Below are positions 38,038-47,913 of a stretch of DNA of 64,000 bases, one piece after another. Location of the stretch: contig JADJWN010000021.1 in assembly GCA_016716335.1 (NCBI GenBank), forward strand, positions 372,001 through 436,000, written 5' to 3'. Under the pieces are notes generated by a model that was given only the letters and a program-made list of their open reading frames with translations, ran no database searches and was not told the DNA's origin. The translations under genes and the position numbers were made by a program. The stretch is from Saprospiraceae bacterium (lineage in GTDB: Bacteria; Bacteroidota; Bacteroidia; Chitinophagales; Saprospiraceae). The stretch's first letter is position 1; the number at the start of each line of letters is the position of its first letter.

Positions 38038-38678
38038 TGAATTGCTTGCATTAATATTTTGTATATCCAGGCAGGGGAAAGTTTTGCATCATTGATGATG
38101 TTTTCTTTTTTCTCATTCTTTAGAATGGTTTGGATTTTTTCTATTGTTTTCTCATCAACCTTATTTTGACCAATGGTTTTAAGTGCCTGAATAGCCAAAC
38201 CGCTTATTTCTCCTCTAACTGAAAGGTTCTTTGGGCTTGTCTTTTTAAATGTGATAGTTCGCTTGCCAACTTTTACGATTCTTGCAGCCCCATCAGTCAG
38301 GTAGATCACTTTCATAGGAACTTGCGTAGATAATCCTAATTTGTTTAAGGCCTGAACGCCTGTTGGTATAATTCTCGCTTTATCCCGTCTTGCAATGGCT
38401 TTGGCTATTTCTTCTGTTGATGGATATAGAACCCCAAGTTCTTTATCAACTTTTGGATACAAATAAATTCCATGTGCCAAACGAACAAGAATCTCCTTTT
38501 CTTTCAGTCGTAACAAGGCTTTCTTAACGCTTTCAGGATTGCCATATTCTAAAAAGTCGTCAACAAAGAGAACACTACCATTAGGGTAAGTTTTCAATGC
38601 TTCTGAAATTCTATTTTCAACTTGTGGTCTTTCCATTGAATTATATTTCGTCCCAAAATTAGCAAATATTTGGGACAA
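38034..38678 (-). CDS. DUF6088/AbiEi-like type IV antitoxin
   Basis: 214 residues (an in-frame ATG at 38636 would give 200). The N-terminal part is a winged-helix AbiEi-like domain (GSVLFVDDFLEYGNPESVKKALLRL, shown here by its conserved F, L and K positions; ILVRLAHGIYLYPK), followed by the DUF6088 core STEEIAKAIARRDKARIIPTG and ALNKLGLSTQVPMKVIYLTD. Antitoxins of this type repress their operon and counteract the AbiEii toxin, here the gene directly downstream (ATGA overlap). Complete. Confidence 0.88.
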   Translation of the reverse strand: MSQIFANFGTKYNSMERPQVENRISEALKTYPNGSVLFVDDFLEYGNPESVKKALLRLKEKEILVRLAHGIYLYPKVDKELGVLYPSTEEIAKAIARRDKARIIPTGVQALNKLGLSTQVPMKVIYLTDGAARIVKVGKRTITFKKTSPKNLSVRGEISGLAIQALKTIGQNKVDEKTIEKIQTILKNEKKENIINDAKLSPAWIYKILMQAIQ

Positions 38679-39129
38679 GAAAGGATGTTAAGCTGTATTT
38701 CTTAGTCTGTGAAATTTGCTGTGTCGTGATACCATTACCCACAAAGTCAGGTTGTGAGAAAACTCCTCCTTCAGTCCAAAATTATCCTTACAAAGATAGG
38801 TTTAAAAATATAATCATTTCATATATTTAAAAAAATTATATATGTTGATATTGCGAGGATAAGACAAGCATCAGATGCAGTTTTATACCCTTGAAGACAG
38901 GATTGCTCCGGACAATCCTGTAAGATTTGTGGATGCCTTTTTTATATAACAGATCTGTAAACGGAATTACCACTATTGATGCCGAATATTTGTTTTATTA
39001 GTTTACTCACCACATAGCGAAAAGCCTGTTTGGCCTTTGTGGTTATTTATTTAAACGGATGGGCAGGCTTTTCTCTATTTTATCCCGGCCTAAGACGGGA
39101 CGGCTTAATGTTAGCGGCTGCTGTTCTTG
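38679..39129. other. Spacer with transposase stump and inverted repeats
   Basis: AT-rich intergenic sequence. It contains the IS1182-like fragment listed next and a 10-base inverted repeat gaaaagcctg/caggcttttc (39019-39028 with 39064-39073). There is also a small stem tcccg/cggga shortly before the GNAT gene end. No complete gene is supported. Confidence 0.4.
38875..38949 (+). pseudogene. N-terminal stump of an IS1182-type transposase
   Basis: Reads MQFYTLEDRIAPDNPVRFVD then AFFI and a stop. The pattern of an aromatic/Leu stretch, then IPxNHPVRxxDAF, is the N terminus of IS1182-family transposases. Everything after codon 24 is missing, so this is a remnant of a deleted element. Confidence 0.5.
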
Positions 39130-39660
39130 TCATTCGTTTTCATTAAGTTTAAGTTTCATCATTATGTCAGTCTGTTCGTCATTACCTAATTTGAAAATGT
39201 GTTTGTCAAACTCTACAAAACCGTTTTTCTTATAGAAGTTTATGGCTCTCGGATTTTCTTCCCATACACCAAGCCAAACATAGTCAGCGTTTTTCTGTCT
39301 TGCGATTTTAATTGCTTGGTCGTAAAGCATTTGTCCAACGCCTTTTCCGTGATATTCTTTAAGCACATAAATTCTTTCAATCTCAACGGCTTTATTGTCT
39401 TGCAACTCTGTCTGTGATGGTCCGAAGTTCAGTTTTAGATAACCGATTATATTGTTGTCAAGTGTTGCGAAGAAAAACTCAGCGTTATTGTCGCTAAGTT
39501 CTGTTGTCAGTTTAGTAAAGGAAAAACTTTCGTCAAGATATTTGTTCATATTTTCTTCGGTGTTGCCCGAAGCGAATGTTTCGTAAAATGTCAGTCTGCC
39601 GATTATTTGTAATTCTTCAAGGTCTTTAGTAGTTACTTTTCTTATCTCAATGTTGCTCAT
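39130..39660 (-). CDS. GNAT family N-acetyltransferase
   Basis: 176 residues. The GNAT fold is shown by EIRKVTTKDLEELQ at the start, the acetyl-CoA-binding VLKEYHGKGVGQMLYDQAI (Q/RxxGxG/A type, near residue 100) and WLGVWEENPRAINFYKKNGF in the C-terminal half. The closest style is the PaiA/spermidine-type acetyltransferases, but the substrate is not readable. It sits alone between a transposase stump and the IS66 element and is AT-rich, which suggests cargo of the accessory island. Confidence 0.88.
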   Translation of the reverse strand: MSNIEIRKVTTKDLEELQIIGRLTFYETFASGNTEENMNKYLDESFSFTKLTTELSDNNAEFFFATLDNNIIGYLKLNFGPSQTELQDNKAVEIERIYVLKEYHGKGVGQMLYDQAIKIARQKNADYVWLGVWEENPRAINFYKKNGFVEFDKHIFKLGNDEQTDIMMKLKLNENE

Positions 39661-39748
39661 ACTTGTCGCTAAATATTTTTGTCTGCTAAAGCGTTACTGT
39701 CAGTCATCCGAAATTGTCTGTTTAGTCGTTAACCAAGTCCTGTCAGAC

Positions 39749-39848
39749 CTGAATTACTGTCCCCCGTGACTGAACTGAAATAAAAGAACAAAAGTTGAAA
39801 GTTAAACTGTCGTTTAGTTAAAAGTCCCGATGGGGGACAGTAATTCAG
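39749..39848. repeat. 100-bp element with perfect 17-bp terminal inverted repeats
   Basis: ctgaattactgtccccc (39749-39765) and gggggacagtaattcag (39832-39848) are exact reverse complements enclosing 66 bases. No target duplication is visible. It ends 13 bases before the left end of the IS66 element. It could be a miniature transposable element or a long-stem hairpin. Confidence 0.6.
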
Positions 39849-39893
39849 CGTCTAATAAAACGTAAGCATTCGACAAAGTACAAGGGGGATAGA

Positions 39894-41403
39894 TCATTCT
39901 TGGTTTTTAAATGAGGCAGGGGTGAGGGTCTCAATGGCATTGATATTTGTGTCGGGCACTTTTTTCAAAAACCAATACAAGTACTCGTATGGATTTATAT
40001 CCTGCGACTTGCAGTTGGTCAATACTGTGTAGAATGTGGCTATGTTCAATGCTGCTTCATGCCCTCCTGCAAACAGATAGTTTTCCTCCCCTAATGCCAG
40101 GGGGCGTATGGCATTTTCCACCAGATTGTTGTCTATCTCCACATCTCCGGTACCGGCATACCGTATCAGGCTTTGCCATCGCCTGGTGGTGTAGCTCAAT
40201 GCCTTGCCTATGGGTGACGACGGACTTACAGTGAGTGGAATGCCGGTCTATCCAGCTTTTCAGCTCTTCGAGTATGGGTACTGATTTTCTGCACGAAAGG
40301 CTTTGCGTTGACCGGTACTGTATTGTTGCGTCCGGCAATGCTCCTCGACCTTGTACAATTGCTGTATCATCGTCAATGCCGTATGGGCCAGTGCCTGATC
40401 GTTGGCAGTGGCTTCGACAAATTTTCTCCTGGCATGTGCCCAGCAATTGTAATGCTCCACCTCCGCCATGATGCGGTCTATGGTTTCATATACGGTGTAT
40501 CCGTCACTTTGTATCTTGCCTTTGTAATCCCTCAGCATCTCCGCAGGTCCTGCCCGACCCCGGCCGTGCCGGTACTCAAAGTACCCTGACTTACTCACCG
40601 GATCCACTATGACCCACATAGCCCTGATGGGTCGTACCTTTTTGACAAACATTACTTTTATGGTGCTTTCGTCCATCTGTATGTAACCGCTTTGCAATAT
40701 CTGTTTTTTGATACATTCGGCTACCGGATGCAGCAATTCGGCAATGCGATGCACCCAGTTGTTCATCGTAGAGGGGGAGATCACCACTCCCTGTCTTTTG
40801 TATATCTGCTGCTGACGGTATTCGGGCAGATGATCCACATATTTGGATACTACCACCTGTGCCAGCAGGCTCTCATCGGCTTCGCATTTCGGCAGGGCCT
40901 CGGACGGCAACTCTGCTGCACGGATCTGGCCCGTGCTGGTGTTTTGTATTTGGGCCTTATTATGCACTTTACATACAGCTTCTGGATGTCTATGGCTAGC
41001 TTTCGGGTGATTTCCTACCTATCTCCACTTCGCCTTCCTGACACTCCAGTGTCAAATACTCCTCTTACTTCCAGGTGACCACAGCCTTCGATAAGCTGAC
41101 GCCCTTTATGTCGAGTCTTCTTACGCTCGTAGCTGATGGTCTGTTTTTCAGTCAACCTGCTCTGCAGGGGATTCTCCCGGTGATTCTTCACAGGCGGATT
41201 CCAATATGGAAAATATGGTGAGCTGTCTGTCATCTGCCGGCACAAACCTCTCTGACTTGCTGTTATAAATCTGCTTGCGAAACAAATCAAGCTGATATTG
41301 CAGTGCCAGCACTTTTTTCCTGCATAGACGCATACTTGTCCAAAAGCTGCTGGTTGAGGTCTTTTAATGCTGTATTTTCTGCTAACAATGCTTCGTAACT
41401 CAT
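39894..41403 (-). pseudogene. tnpC: IS66 transposase TnpC, several frameshifts
   Basis: The N terminus starts at 41403 (MSYEALLAENTALKDLNQQL). It changes frame near 41335 into LQYQLDLFRKQIYNSKSERF, again near 41150, and is recognisable from about 40967 as VVSKYVDHLPEYRQQQIYKR, the DDE-domain YIQMDESTIKVM and GRAGPAEMLRDYKGKIQSDGY. After a further break near 40270 the C-terminal part IDNNLVENAIRPLALGEENY and LFAGGHEAALNIATFYT runs to 39894. At least four frame changes make it non-functional as read. Confidence 0.8.
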
Positions 41404-41497
41404 GCATAAAGATACAACCTCTGCTATATATATGCAAGTATTTTATAATTTGTTTTCTGCTTTTTTCTACTGTTTTTTTCAGCCGTTTATTATGCTT

Positions 41498-41907
41498 TTA
41501 TACCGTCCCGCTACCACCGGTGACTTCTGCCATAGGTGTGCCTTGAAGCCCTGGTGGGTTCGTCGGCCTATATCTGAGTCTGTGGTGCAATCCCACCAAA
41601 GATATGCCGCTCAGCAGCATCACCAGATGCTGGTAGCTGATCTCATACTTTATCTCTCCCTCCACTGAGGTCAGTGATTCAAATCGACCCCGCTCCAGCC
41701 GCTTCATGTACACCACAAATCCGTCTCCGTCCCACACCAGCATCTTGACAGTCTGATAACTCTTAGAGAAAACACATACACCGAACCATCCATCGGATCT
41801 GCTTTCAACTCCTGCCGTACAATCCCGCCCAGACTCCACAATCCCTTGCGCATATCCACACTGCTGCGGTACAGGTAAAACCTCTGATGTGACCCAAAGC
41901 CTATCAT
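41498..41907 (-). CDS. tnpB: IS66 accessory protein TnpB, frameshifted
   Basis: The first frame (41907 to about 41770) reads FYLYRSSVDMRKGLWSLGG and DPMDGSVYVF; the second continues SKSYQTVKMLVWDGDGFVVY and KRLERGRFESLTS to 41498. These are the conserved blocks of IS66 Orf2 (TnpB). One indel near 41775 separates them. The start overlaps the end of tnpA by four bases. Confidence 0.8.
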
Positions 41908-42182
41908 CTGACCAATGCCAAAAGCATACCCACCTCAGATAAAGCTGCCGGTATATGTATTTTTATTCCTCCGGGATATTCGATGATGATATGGGGGTGT
42001 GGAGCAGCTGAAGGCATAACTATCTCCCTGAACTTCGATGAGGTGCTCCGGCATTGATTTCTCAACCAATAACTTAGGGTACTCTCTTTGAGCTCCTTAT
42101 CAGCACAGAATGCCTTGATGCTTTGTCCGCTCTGATGAAATTGATCCAATATTCGGGATCTTTGCTCCATACTGTATCTCAT
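41904..42182 (-). CDS. tnpA: IS66 accessory protein TnpA
   Basis: 92 residues with the helix-turn-helix region MEQRSRILDQFHQSGQSIKA and TLSYWLRN typical of IS66 Orf1 proteins, followed by IIIEYPGGIKIHIPA. It is the only intact gene of the element and is coupled to tnpB. Confidence 0.82.
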   Translation of the reverse strand: MRYSMEQRSRILDQFHQSGQSIKAFCADKELKESTLSYWLRNQCRSTSSKFREIVMPSAAPHPHIIIEYPGGIKIHIPAALSEVGMLLALVR

Positions 42183-42252
42183 ATCTTATTTTTGACCCAA
42201 AGTTAAGCCACCTCATCTGGACGAAAAGGGATGTACTTTGTGGGATGCTTAC

Positions 42253-42810
42253 AACACATCAACCCATAAACCCATCAACCCATCAACCCATCAACCCATC
42301 AACTTAATAAACAACTTAGCGAATCCGCAACTCAGCAAATCCACAATCAACCCATCAACCCATCAACCCATCAACCCATCAACTTAATAAACAACTTAGC
42401 GAATCCGCAACTCAGCAAATCCACAATCAACCTCATCAACCCATCAACCCATCAACCCCATAAACCCATCAACACCATCAACACCATCAACACATCAACC
42501 CATCAACCCATCAACCCATCAACCCATCAACTTAATAAACAACTTAGCGAATCCGCAACTCAGCAAATCCACAGTCAACCTCATCAACCCATCAACCCAT
42601 CAACCCATCAACTTAATAAACAACTTAGCGAATCCGCAACTCAGCAAATCCACAATCAACCCATCAACCCATCAACCCATCAACCCATCAACTTAATAAA
42701 CAACTTAGCGAATCCGCAACTCAGCAAATCCACAATCAACCTCATCAACCCATCAACCCATCAACCCATCAACTCAGCAACTCAGCAACTCAGCAACTCA
42801 GCAAACAAAC
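42253..42810. repeat. Higher-order tandem repeat array (9-bp and 51-bp units)
   Basis: Five near-identical copies of a 51-base unit (aacttaataaacaacttagc, then gaatccgcaactcagcaaat, then ccacaatcaac) begin near 42301, 42381, 42529, 42610 and 42690. Between them run variable numbers of the 9-base unit catcaaccc. Spacing is 80 or 81 bases except for one gap of 148. The array ends with five copies of aactcagc (about 42770-42805). It starts directly at the right end of the IS66 element. No gene is present from 42253 to 42916. Confidence 0.9.
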
Positions 42811-42889
42811 AAAGCTAAATAACGACCTTGCATAATCCATAAATACACACCCAACCAACATACCACTACCCGATTAAAGGGTGATTCAT

Positions 42890-42897
42890 TATATTTG
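42890..42897 (+). promoter_or_regulatory. -7 box of the prolyl oligopeptidase gene
   Basis: TATATTTG (TAnnTTTG) lies 19 bases before the start codon at 42917. Confidence 0.5.
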
Positions 42898-42916
42898 CCA
42901 AAATTTATAAAGCCAC

Positions 42917-45035
42917 ATGCATAGATTAACTTTTTTCCTTATCCCTTTCATTTTATTTCAATGTAAATCTGGTGACCGGATGAATTTTCCCGAAATACCC
43001 GTACAATATCCTCAAACCCGCAAAGACACTGTCAAAGACATCTATTTCGGGGTGGAGATTGCCGATCCATACCGATGGCTCGAAGACGACCTCTCAGAAG
43101 AAACCGCAGCATGGGTGGATGCAGAATAAAGTCACCTTTGATTATCTTGTAAAAATACCTTTCCGGAATGATTTCAAAAACCGACTGGAAAAACTCTGGA
43201 ATTATGAAAAATACACCGCACTGTTTAAAGAAGGTAAGTACACATACTATTACAAGAATGATGGACTTCAGAATCAATACGTACTTTATCGAAAGACAGA
43301 TGACGGATCGGCCGAGGTGTTTTTGGACCCTAATACCTTTTCCAAAGATGGCACTACCTCTCTGGCAAGCATCGATTTTTCTGAAGATGGCACATTGGCT
43401 GCCTATGCTATATCCGAAGGTGGCAGTGACTGGAGAAAAGTGATAGTCATCAATGCCGAAACTAAGGAAATCCTTGAAGACACACTGAGAGACATTAAAT
43501 TCAGCGGCATATCATGGAAGGGAAATGAAGGCTTCTTCTATTCTTCATATGACAAACCCAAAGGTAGTGAGCTATCTGCAAAAACCGATCAGCACAAGCT
43601 GTATTATCACAAGCTGGGTACCGGCCAGAAAGATGATAAACTCATTTTCGGTGATAAGGACAAGCGCAGATATGTGGGAGGAGCTGTGTCGGAAGATGGC
43701 AGATTTTTGTTTATTTCCGCAGCAGTTTCTACCTCCGGAAATGAATTATATGTCATGGACCTCAAAGATCCTGCTGCAAAAATCCGGAAAATCGTGGATA
43801 ATTTTGACAATGATCATAATGTGATTGATACAGACGGAGACCATCTGCTGATACTTACCAATCTGAATGCACCCAATCAGAAAGTGGTGAAAGTAAGCCT
43901 TGGTAATCCTGCTCCCGATCAGTGGGTGGATCTGATTCCGGAAACCGAAAACGTACTCTCTGTGACCACAGGTGGAGGCTATATATTCGCACATTATATG
44001 AAAGATGCGCTGTCTCAGGTAAAACAGTATGATTATGCGGGTAAGCTCATCAGAGAGCTTGAGCTGCCGGGAGTCGGTACGGTGTCTATGAGTGGTACCA
44101 AAAGGAAAGAGAAAGATATTTACTATTCCTTCACCAATTATGTGACCCCGGGAGGAATTTATGCTTTCAATCCCGAAACCGGCAAATCCGAATTGTATAT
44201 CGAGCCTAAGCTGGATTTTAACCCCAATGATTATGAGTCCAGACAGGTATTTTACACCTCAAAGGATGGTACCAGAGTGCCGATGCTCATCACCCATAAA
44301 AAAGGGATCAAACTGGATGGTAATAATCCGGTAATGCTTTACGGTTATGGAGGCTTCAATATCAGTCTTACCCCCAGATTCAGCATTGCCAATGCGGTAT
44401 GGATGGAACAGGGAGGTATCTATGCAGTCCCCAATATCCGGGGTGGAGGAGAGTATGGCAAGAAATGGCACGATGCAGGTACGCAGATGAAAAAACAAAA
44501 CGTATTTGATGACTTTATAGCTGCTGCTGAATACCTGATTGCAGAAAAATATACCTCGCCTGAAAAACTGACCATCTCCGGTGGCTCTAACGGAGGCTTA
44601 CTGGTAGGCGCAGTCATGACGCAGAGACCGGATCTTTTTGCGGTGGCTCTGCCCGCAGTAGGTGTACTGGATATGTTGAGATACCACACCTTTACCGCCG
44701 GTGCAGGATGGGCATATGATTATGGCACATCAGATCAGAGCAAGGAGATGTTTGAATATCTGCTGGCTTACTCGCCGGTACATAATGTGAAGGCTGTGGC
44801 CTATCCTGCTACCCTGGTGACCACGGCAGATCATGACGATCGGGTGGTGCCGGCCCATTCTTTCAAATTTATAGCCGCATTACAGGATAAACATACCGGC
44901 AGCAAACCTGTATTGATACGCATCGATAAGAGTGCCGGACATGGTGCAGGCAAACCCACCTCCAAGATCATCGAGGAGGCTGCAGACAGATTTGCCTTCG
45001 CATTTTACAATATGAATGTTCCTTTTAAAAAATAA
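42917..45035 (+). CDS. Prolyl oligopeptidase (S9A) lipoprotein, frameshifted
   Basis: Frame 1 (42917 to about 43125) has a lipoprotein-like signal ([16 protein letters not shown], Cys16) and the S9A N terminus [20 protein letters not shown]. Frame 2 (about 43125 to 45035) continues [20 protein letters not shown], the seven-blade propeller and the hydrolase domain with nucleophile [12 protein letters not shown], Asp in [12 protein letters not shown] and His in SAGHGAGKP. The break is at gtggatgcagaataaag, where the expected reading is WVDAQNKV. Rejoined length is about 705 residues. Role: cleavage of proline-containing peptides in the periplasm. Confidence 0.9.
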
Positions 45036-45054
45036 TTACCAAAATCCATTTTTC

Positions 45055-46443
45055 ATGAAACACACTCAGGATTATATCAATGCCAATAAAGAGAGATTCC
45101 TCAATGAACTGCTACACCTGCTTCGTATTCCTTCAGTCAGTGCAGATCCCGCCTATAAAGATGATGTGCGGAGGACGGCAGAGTTTGTATCAGAAAGTCT
45201 GAAGTCTGCAGGATGCAGCCGGGTGGAAATATATCCTACCAAAGGACACCCCATTGTGTATGGAGAACACATTATAGACAGTACCCTTCCTACGGTACTG
45301 GTTTACGGGCATTATGACGTGCAGCCACCTGACCCGCTCGATCTGTGGCACAGTCCGCCATTTGAGCCCGTCATCAAAAAGACAGATATTCATCCGGACG
45401 GTGCCATTTTTGCCCGCGGATCCTGTGACGACAAAGGTCAGATGTTTATGCATGTCAAGGCATTTGAGGCAATGATACGGTCCGGTAATCTGCCCTGCAA
45501 TGTCAAGTTTATGATCGAAGGAGAAGAGGAGATTGGGTCAGATAATCTGGGAGTATTCTGCAATGAATACAAAGATATGCTTACCTGTGATGTGGTACTG
45601 ATATCTGATACCTCAGTCATAGCCAATGACATTCCGTCTATCACCGTAGGACTAAGAGGACTGAGTTATGTGGAAGTCGAAGTGACCGGCCCTAACAAGG
45701 ATCTGCATTCCGGAGTGTACGGAGGTGCAGTGGGCAATCCGCTGAATGTACTTTGCGACATGATTGCATCCCTGAAGGATGAAAACAGACATATCACCAT
45801 TCCGGGATTTTATGATGATGTGGTGGAGGTGAGTGCGCAGGAAAGGGCTGAAATGAATAAGGCCCCTTTTGACAGAAATGAATATATGAAAGGGCTCGGA
45901 ATACAGGACACTCAGGGTGAAAAAGGATACACGATACTGGAGCAGACATCCATACGGCCTACCCTTGAGATTAATGGAATGTGGGGAGGATATATCGGTG
46001 AAGGTGCCAAGACAGTCCTGCCTTCCAAAGCGTATGCAAAGTTCAGCATGCGCCTGGTACCCAATCAGTCCTCAGACAAAATCACTAATTTATTCAAGGA
46101 ATATTTCGAGAGTATTGCGCCACCCTGTGTAAAAGTTGTGGTCAAACCTCATCACGGAGGCGAACCGGCTGTTACACCCTCCGATACTCCGGAGTATATG
46201 GCAGCTGCAAGGGCTATGGAAGCCACCTATGGCAAAACTCCGATTCCGGTCAGAGGCGGAGGCAGCATTCCAATCGTAGCTCTGTTTGAAAAAGTCTTGG
46301 GTGTAAAAACAGTGTTGATGGGTTTTGGTCTTGACTCGGATGATATCCATTCACCCAACGAACACTATGGCCTGTTCAATTATTATAAGGGCATTGAAAC
46401 CATTCCCTATTTTTACCAGTATTATGCTGAATTGAAAAAATAA
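45055..46443 (+). CDS. M20 family metallo-dipeptidase
   Basis: 462 residues from the ATG at 45055; an in-frame ATG at 45016 lies inside the previous gene. Zinc ligands and catalytic residues are visible in VYGHYDVQPPDPLDLW (His, Asp), FARGSCDDKGQ (bridging Asp), EGEEEIGSDNL (catalytic Glu), LISDTS and DDIHSPNEHYGLFN (His). The pattern is that of CNDP/beta-Ala-His dipeptidase-like M20 enzymes. It follows the oligopeptidase gene by 19 bases, so the two form a peptide-degradation operon. Confidence 0.92.
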   Translation: MKHTQDYINANKERFLNELLHLLRIPSVSADPAYKDDVRRTAEFVSESLKSAGCSRVEIYPTKGHPIVYGEHIIDSTLPTVLVYGHYDVQPPDPLDLWHSPPFEPVIKKTDIHPDGAIFARGSCDDKGQMFMHVKAFEAMIRSGNLPCNVKFMIEGEEEIGSDNLGVFCNEYKDMLTCDVVLISDTSVIANDIPSITVGLRGLSYVEVEVTGPNKDLHSGVYGGAVGNPLNVLCDMIASLKDENRHITIPGFYDDVVEVSAQERAEMNKAPFDRNEYMKGLGIQDTQGEKGYTILEQTSIRPTLEINGMWGGYIGEGAKTVLPSKAYAKFSMRLVPNQSSDKITNLFKEYFESIAPPCVKVVVKPHHGGEPAVTPSDTPEYMAAARAMEATYGKTPIPVRGGGSIPIVALFEKVLGVKTVLMGFGLDSDDIHSPNEHYGLFNYYKGIETIPYFYQYYAELKK

Positions 46444-46470
46444 TACCGCGAATCAAATTTTTTCGATAGG

Positions 46471-47152
46471 ATGACACAAACAATAAGAGGCTTTTGCTTT
46501 GCGATATGGATTATAATTTCGGGCATGTCCGGCCAGGCACAGCAGCTTGAGAATCAACTCGATTCGTTGTCGTATATCTTTGGATACAACCTCGCAGAAA
46601 ATATCAAGCGTCAGGGAATCCGTGAGGTGGATCATGAGTGGATCGCCAGAGGTGTGGCGGATGCCATGGCCAACAAAGAGGGGCTGATCAGCCGCAGGGC
46701 AGGGAGAAGTCTATCTCAAAACTTTTGTGGATTCGCTGAGGGCACAACAGACCAGGCAGGTAAAGGCAGAGGGTGAAAAATTTCTGGCTGATAATGCCAA
46801 AAGAAAAGGGGTAGTGGTATTGCCCAGCGGTCTTCAATATGAAGTGTTGAAATCAGGTAAAGGTCCGAAACCTAAAGCAACGGATAAGGTGGTCACCCAT
46901 TATCATGGTACTTTGATCAATGGGACGGTCTTTGATAGTTCTGTCAACCGGGGGGAGCCCATCACATTCGGACTGAATCAGGTGATCAAAGGATGGCAGG
47001 AAGCATTACAGCTTATGTCTGTGGGGGATAAATGGAAGTTATTTATTCCATACGACCTGGCTTATGGAGAGAAAGGCTCAGGTGGCATTATCCCCGGATA
47101 TTCAGCCTTGATATTTGAGGTAGAACTGCTCGAAATCAAGACTAATGAATAA
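46471..47152 (+). CDS. FKBP-type peptidyl-prolyl isomerase with dimerisation domain, frameshifted
   Basis: Frame 1 (46471 to about 46690) has a signal peptide (ending SGQAQ) and the FkpA/Mip-like N-terminal domain LDSLSYIFGYNLAENIKRQG. Frame 2 continues GEVYLKTFVDSLRAQQTRQV and the FKBP domain LPSGLQYEVLKSGKGPKP, VTHYHGTLINGTVFDSS, VIKGWQEALQLM and GIIPGYSALIFEVELL. The break lies near 46690 (atcagccgcaggg). Rejoined length is about 227 residues. Periplasmic folding catalyst for proline peptide bonds; it lies 27 bases after the M20 gene. Confidence 0.9.
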
Positions 47153-47310
47153 ATCCGGGTTAAGGAATTGTGATATTTTAAGATTGTTTGAAATTCAATG
47201 ATATCCAATCGGATTTTTTTGATAATTTTGAGTGACTTTATACGTTTTCAAAGTCTAAACAATAACCAAAACGCCAATATTGGCATGTAATCATTAAAAT
47301 ATTCTGAACT

Positions 47311-47811
47311 ATGGGTTTATTTTCTTTTTTAAAGTCTGCCGGTGCTAAGATGGTAGAGGACAAGGCAGCTAAAAACACCACAACCACAGCTACATCTTCT
47401 TCATCTACTTTGGATGCACTCAAGGAGTCAGCAAGAAAGAGCAAAATATCTATGCTGGAGTCATCTGTAAGAAGTACAGGAATTCCTGTGGACAATCTGT
47501 CTATTGACCTGGATGACGACAAAGTGACAGTGTATGGAAATGTAGAAACCACCTCTGCAAAAGAAAAAGTGGTTCTTGTATTGGGTAATGTGGAAGGTAT
47601 AGCCACCGTAGATGACAGACTCTCTGTGGTGAAGACTGAGCCTGAATCAGACTTCTATGAAGTAAAGAAGGGAGATACACTCTCCAAAATTGCCAAAGAG
47701 TTTTACGGAGATATGATGAAGTATCCGGTGATCTTCGAAGCCAACAAGCCTATGCTGACCAATCCGGATTTGATCTATCCGGGTCAGGTGTTGAGAATAC
47801 CGAAACTGTAA
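47311..47811 (+). CDS. lysM: BON-LysM domain protein
   Basis: 166 residues without a signal peptide. A Thr/Ser linker near residues 25-37 is followed by a BON-like domain (SIDLDDDKVTVYGNVETTSA and VEGIATVDDRLSVV) and a C-terminal LysM (YEVKKGDTLSKIAKEFYGDM and DLIYPGQVLRIPKL). This architecture is that of YgaU/Kbp potassium-binding proteins, so a role in potassium sensing or envelope binding is possible. Monocistronic, ending at a strong terminator. Confidence 0.9.
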   Translation: MGLFSFLKSAGAKMVEDKAAKNTTTTATSSSSTLDALKESARKSKISMLESSVRSTGIPVDNLSIDLDDDKVTVYGNVETTSAKEKVVLVLGNVEGIATVDDRLSVVKTEPESDFYEVKKGDTLSKIAKEFYGDMMKYPVIFEANKPMLTNPDLIYPGQVLRIPKL

Positions 47812-47842
47812 TCCGATTACTTTTTCCATTAAAAAAATCACA

Positions 47843-47874
47843 AAGCTCACCTTAAAAACGGGGTGGGCTTTTTT
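47843..47874 (+). terminator. Rho-independent terminator after lysM
   Basis: aagctcacc (47843-47851) pairs with ggtgggctt (47862-47870, one G-T pair) and is followed by a T-run to 47874. A T-run is also present on the other strand, so it may serve the convergent priA as well. Confidence 0.75.
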
Positions 47875-47913
47875 GTTTACAGTTGTAATTCATCCTGAGC
47901 AATTACTGATGCA

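Larger units (their letters stand above)
39862..42252 (-). mobile_element. IS66-family insertion sequence, decayed, 2391 bp
   Basis: The three IS66 genes tnpA, tnpB and tnpC lie in order on the minus strand. The ends are imperfect inverted repeats: gtaagcattcgacaaagtac at 39862-39881 and, reversed, gtaagcatcccacaaagtac at 42252-42233 (18 of 20 identical), matching the gtaag ends usual for the family. The eight bases outside each end (aataaaac and aacacatc) do not form a target duplication. tnpB and tnpC are frameshifted. Confidence 0.88.

Noticed and set aside
39080..39780. Integron-type cassette around the GNAT gene (CGCTAACA-like and GTTAACG-like words at its ends)
   Set aside because: The words are present, but I could not assemble a full imperfect-palindrome attC site on either side and no integrase is in the window.
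42253..42810. CRISPR-like look of the repeat array
   Set aside because: The intervals between 51-base units are themselves runs of a 9-base repeat, not unique spacers, and no cas genes are present.
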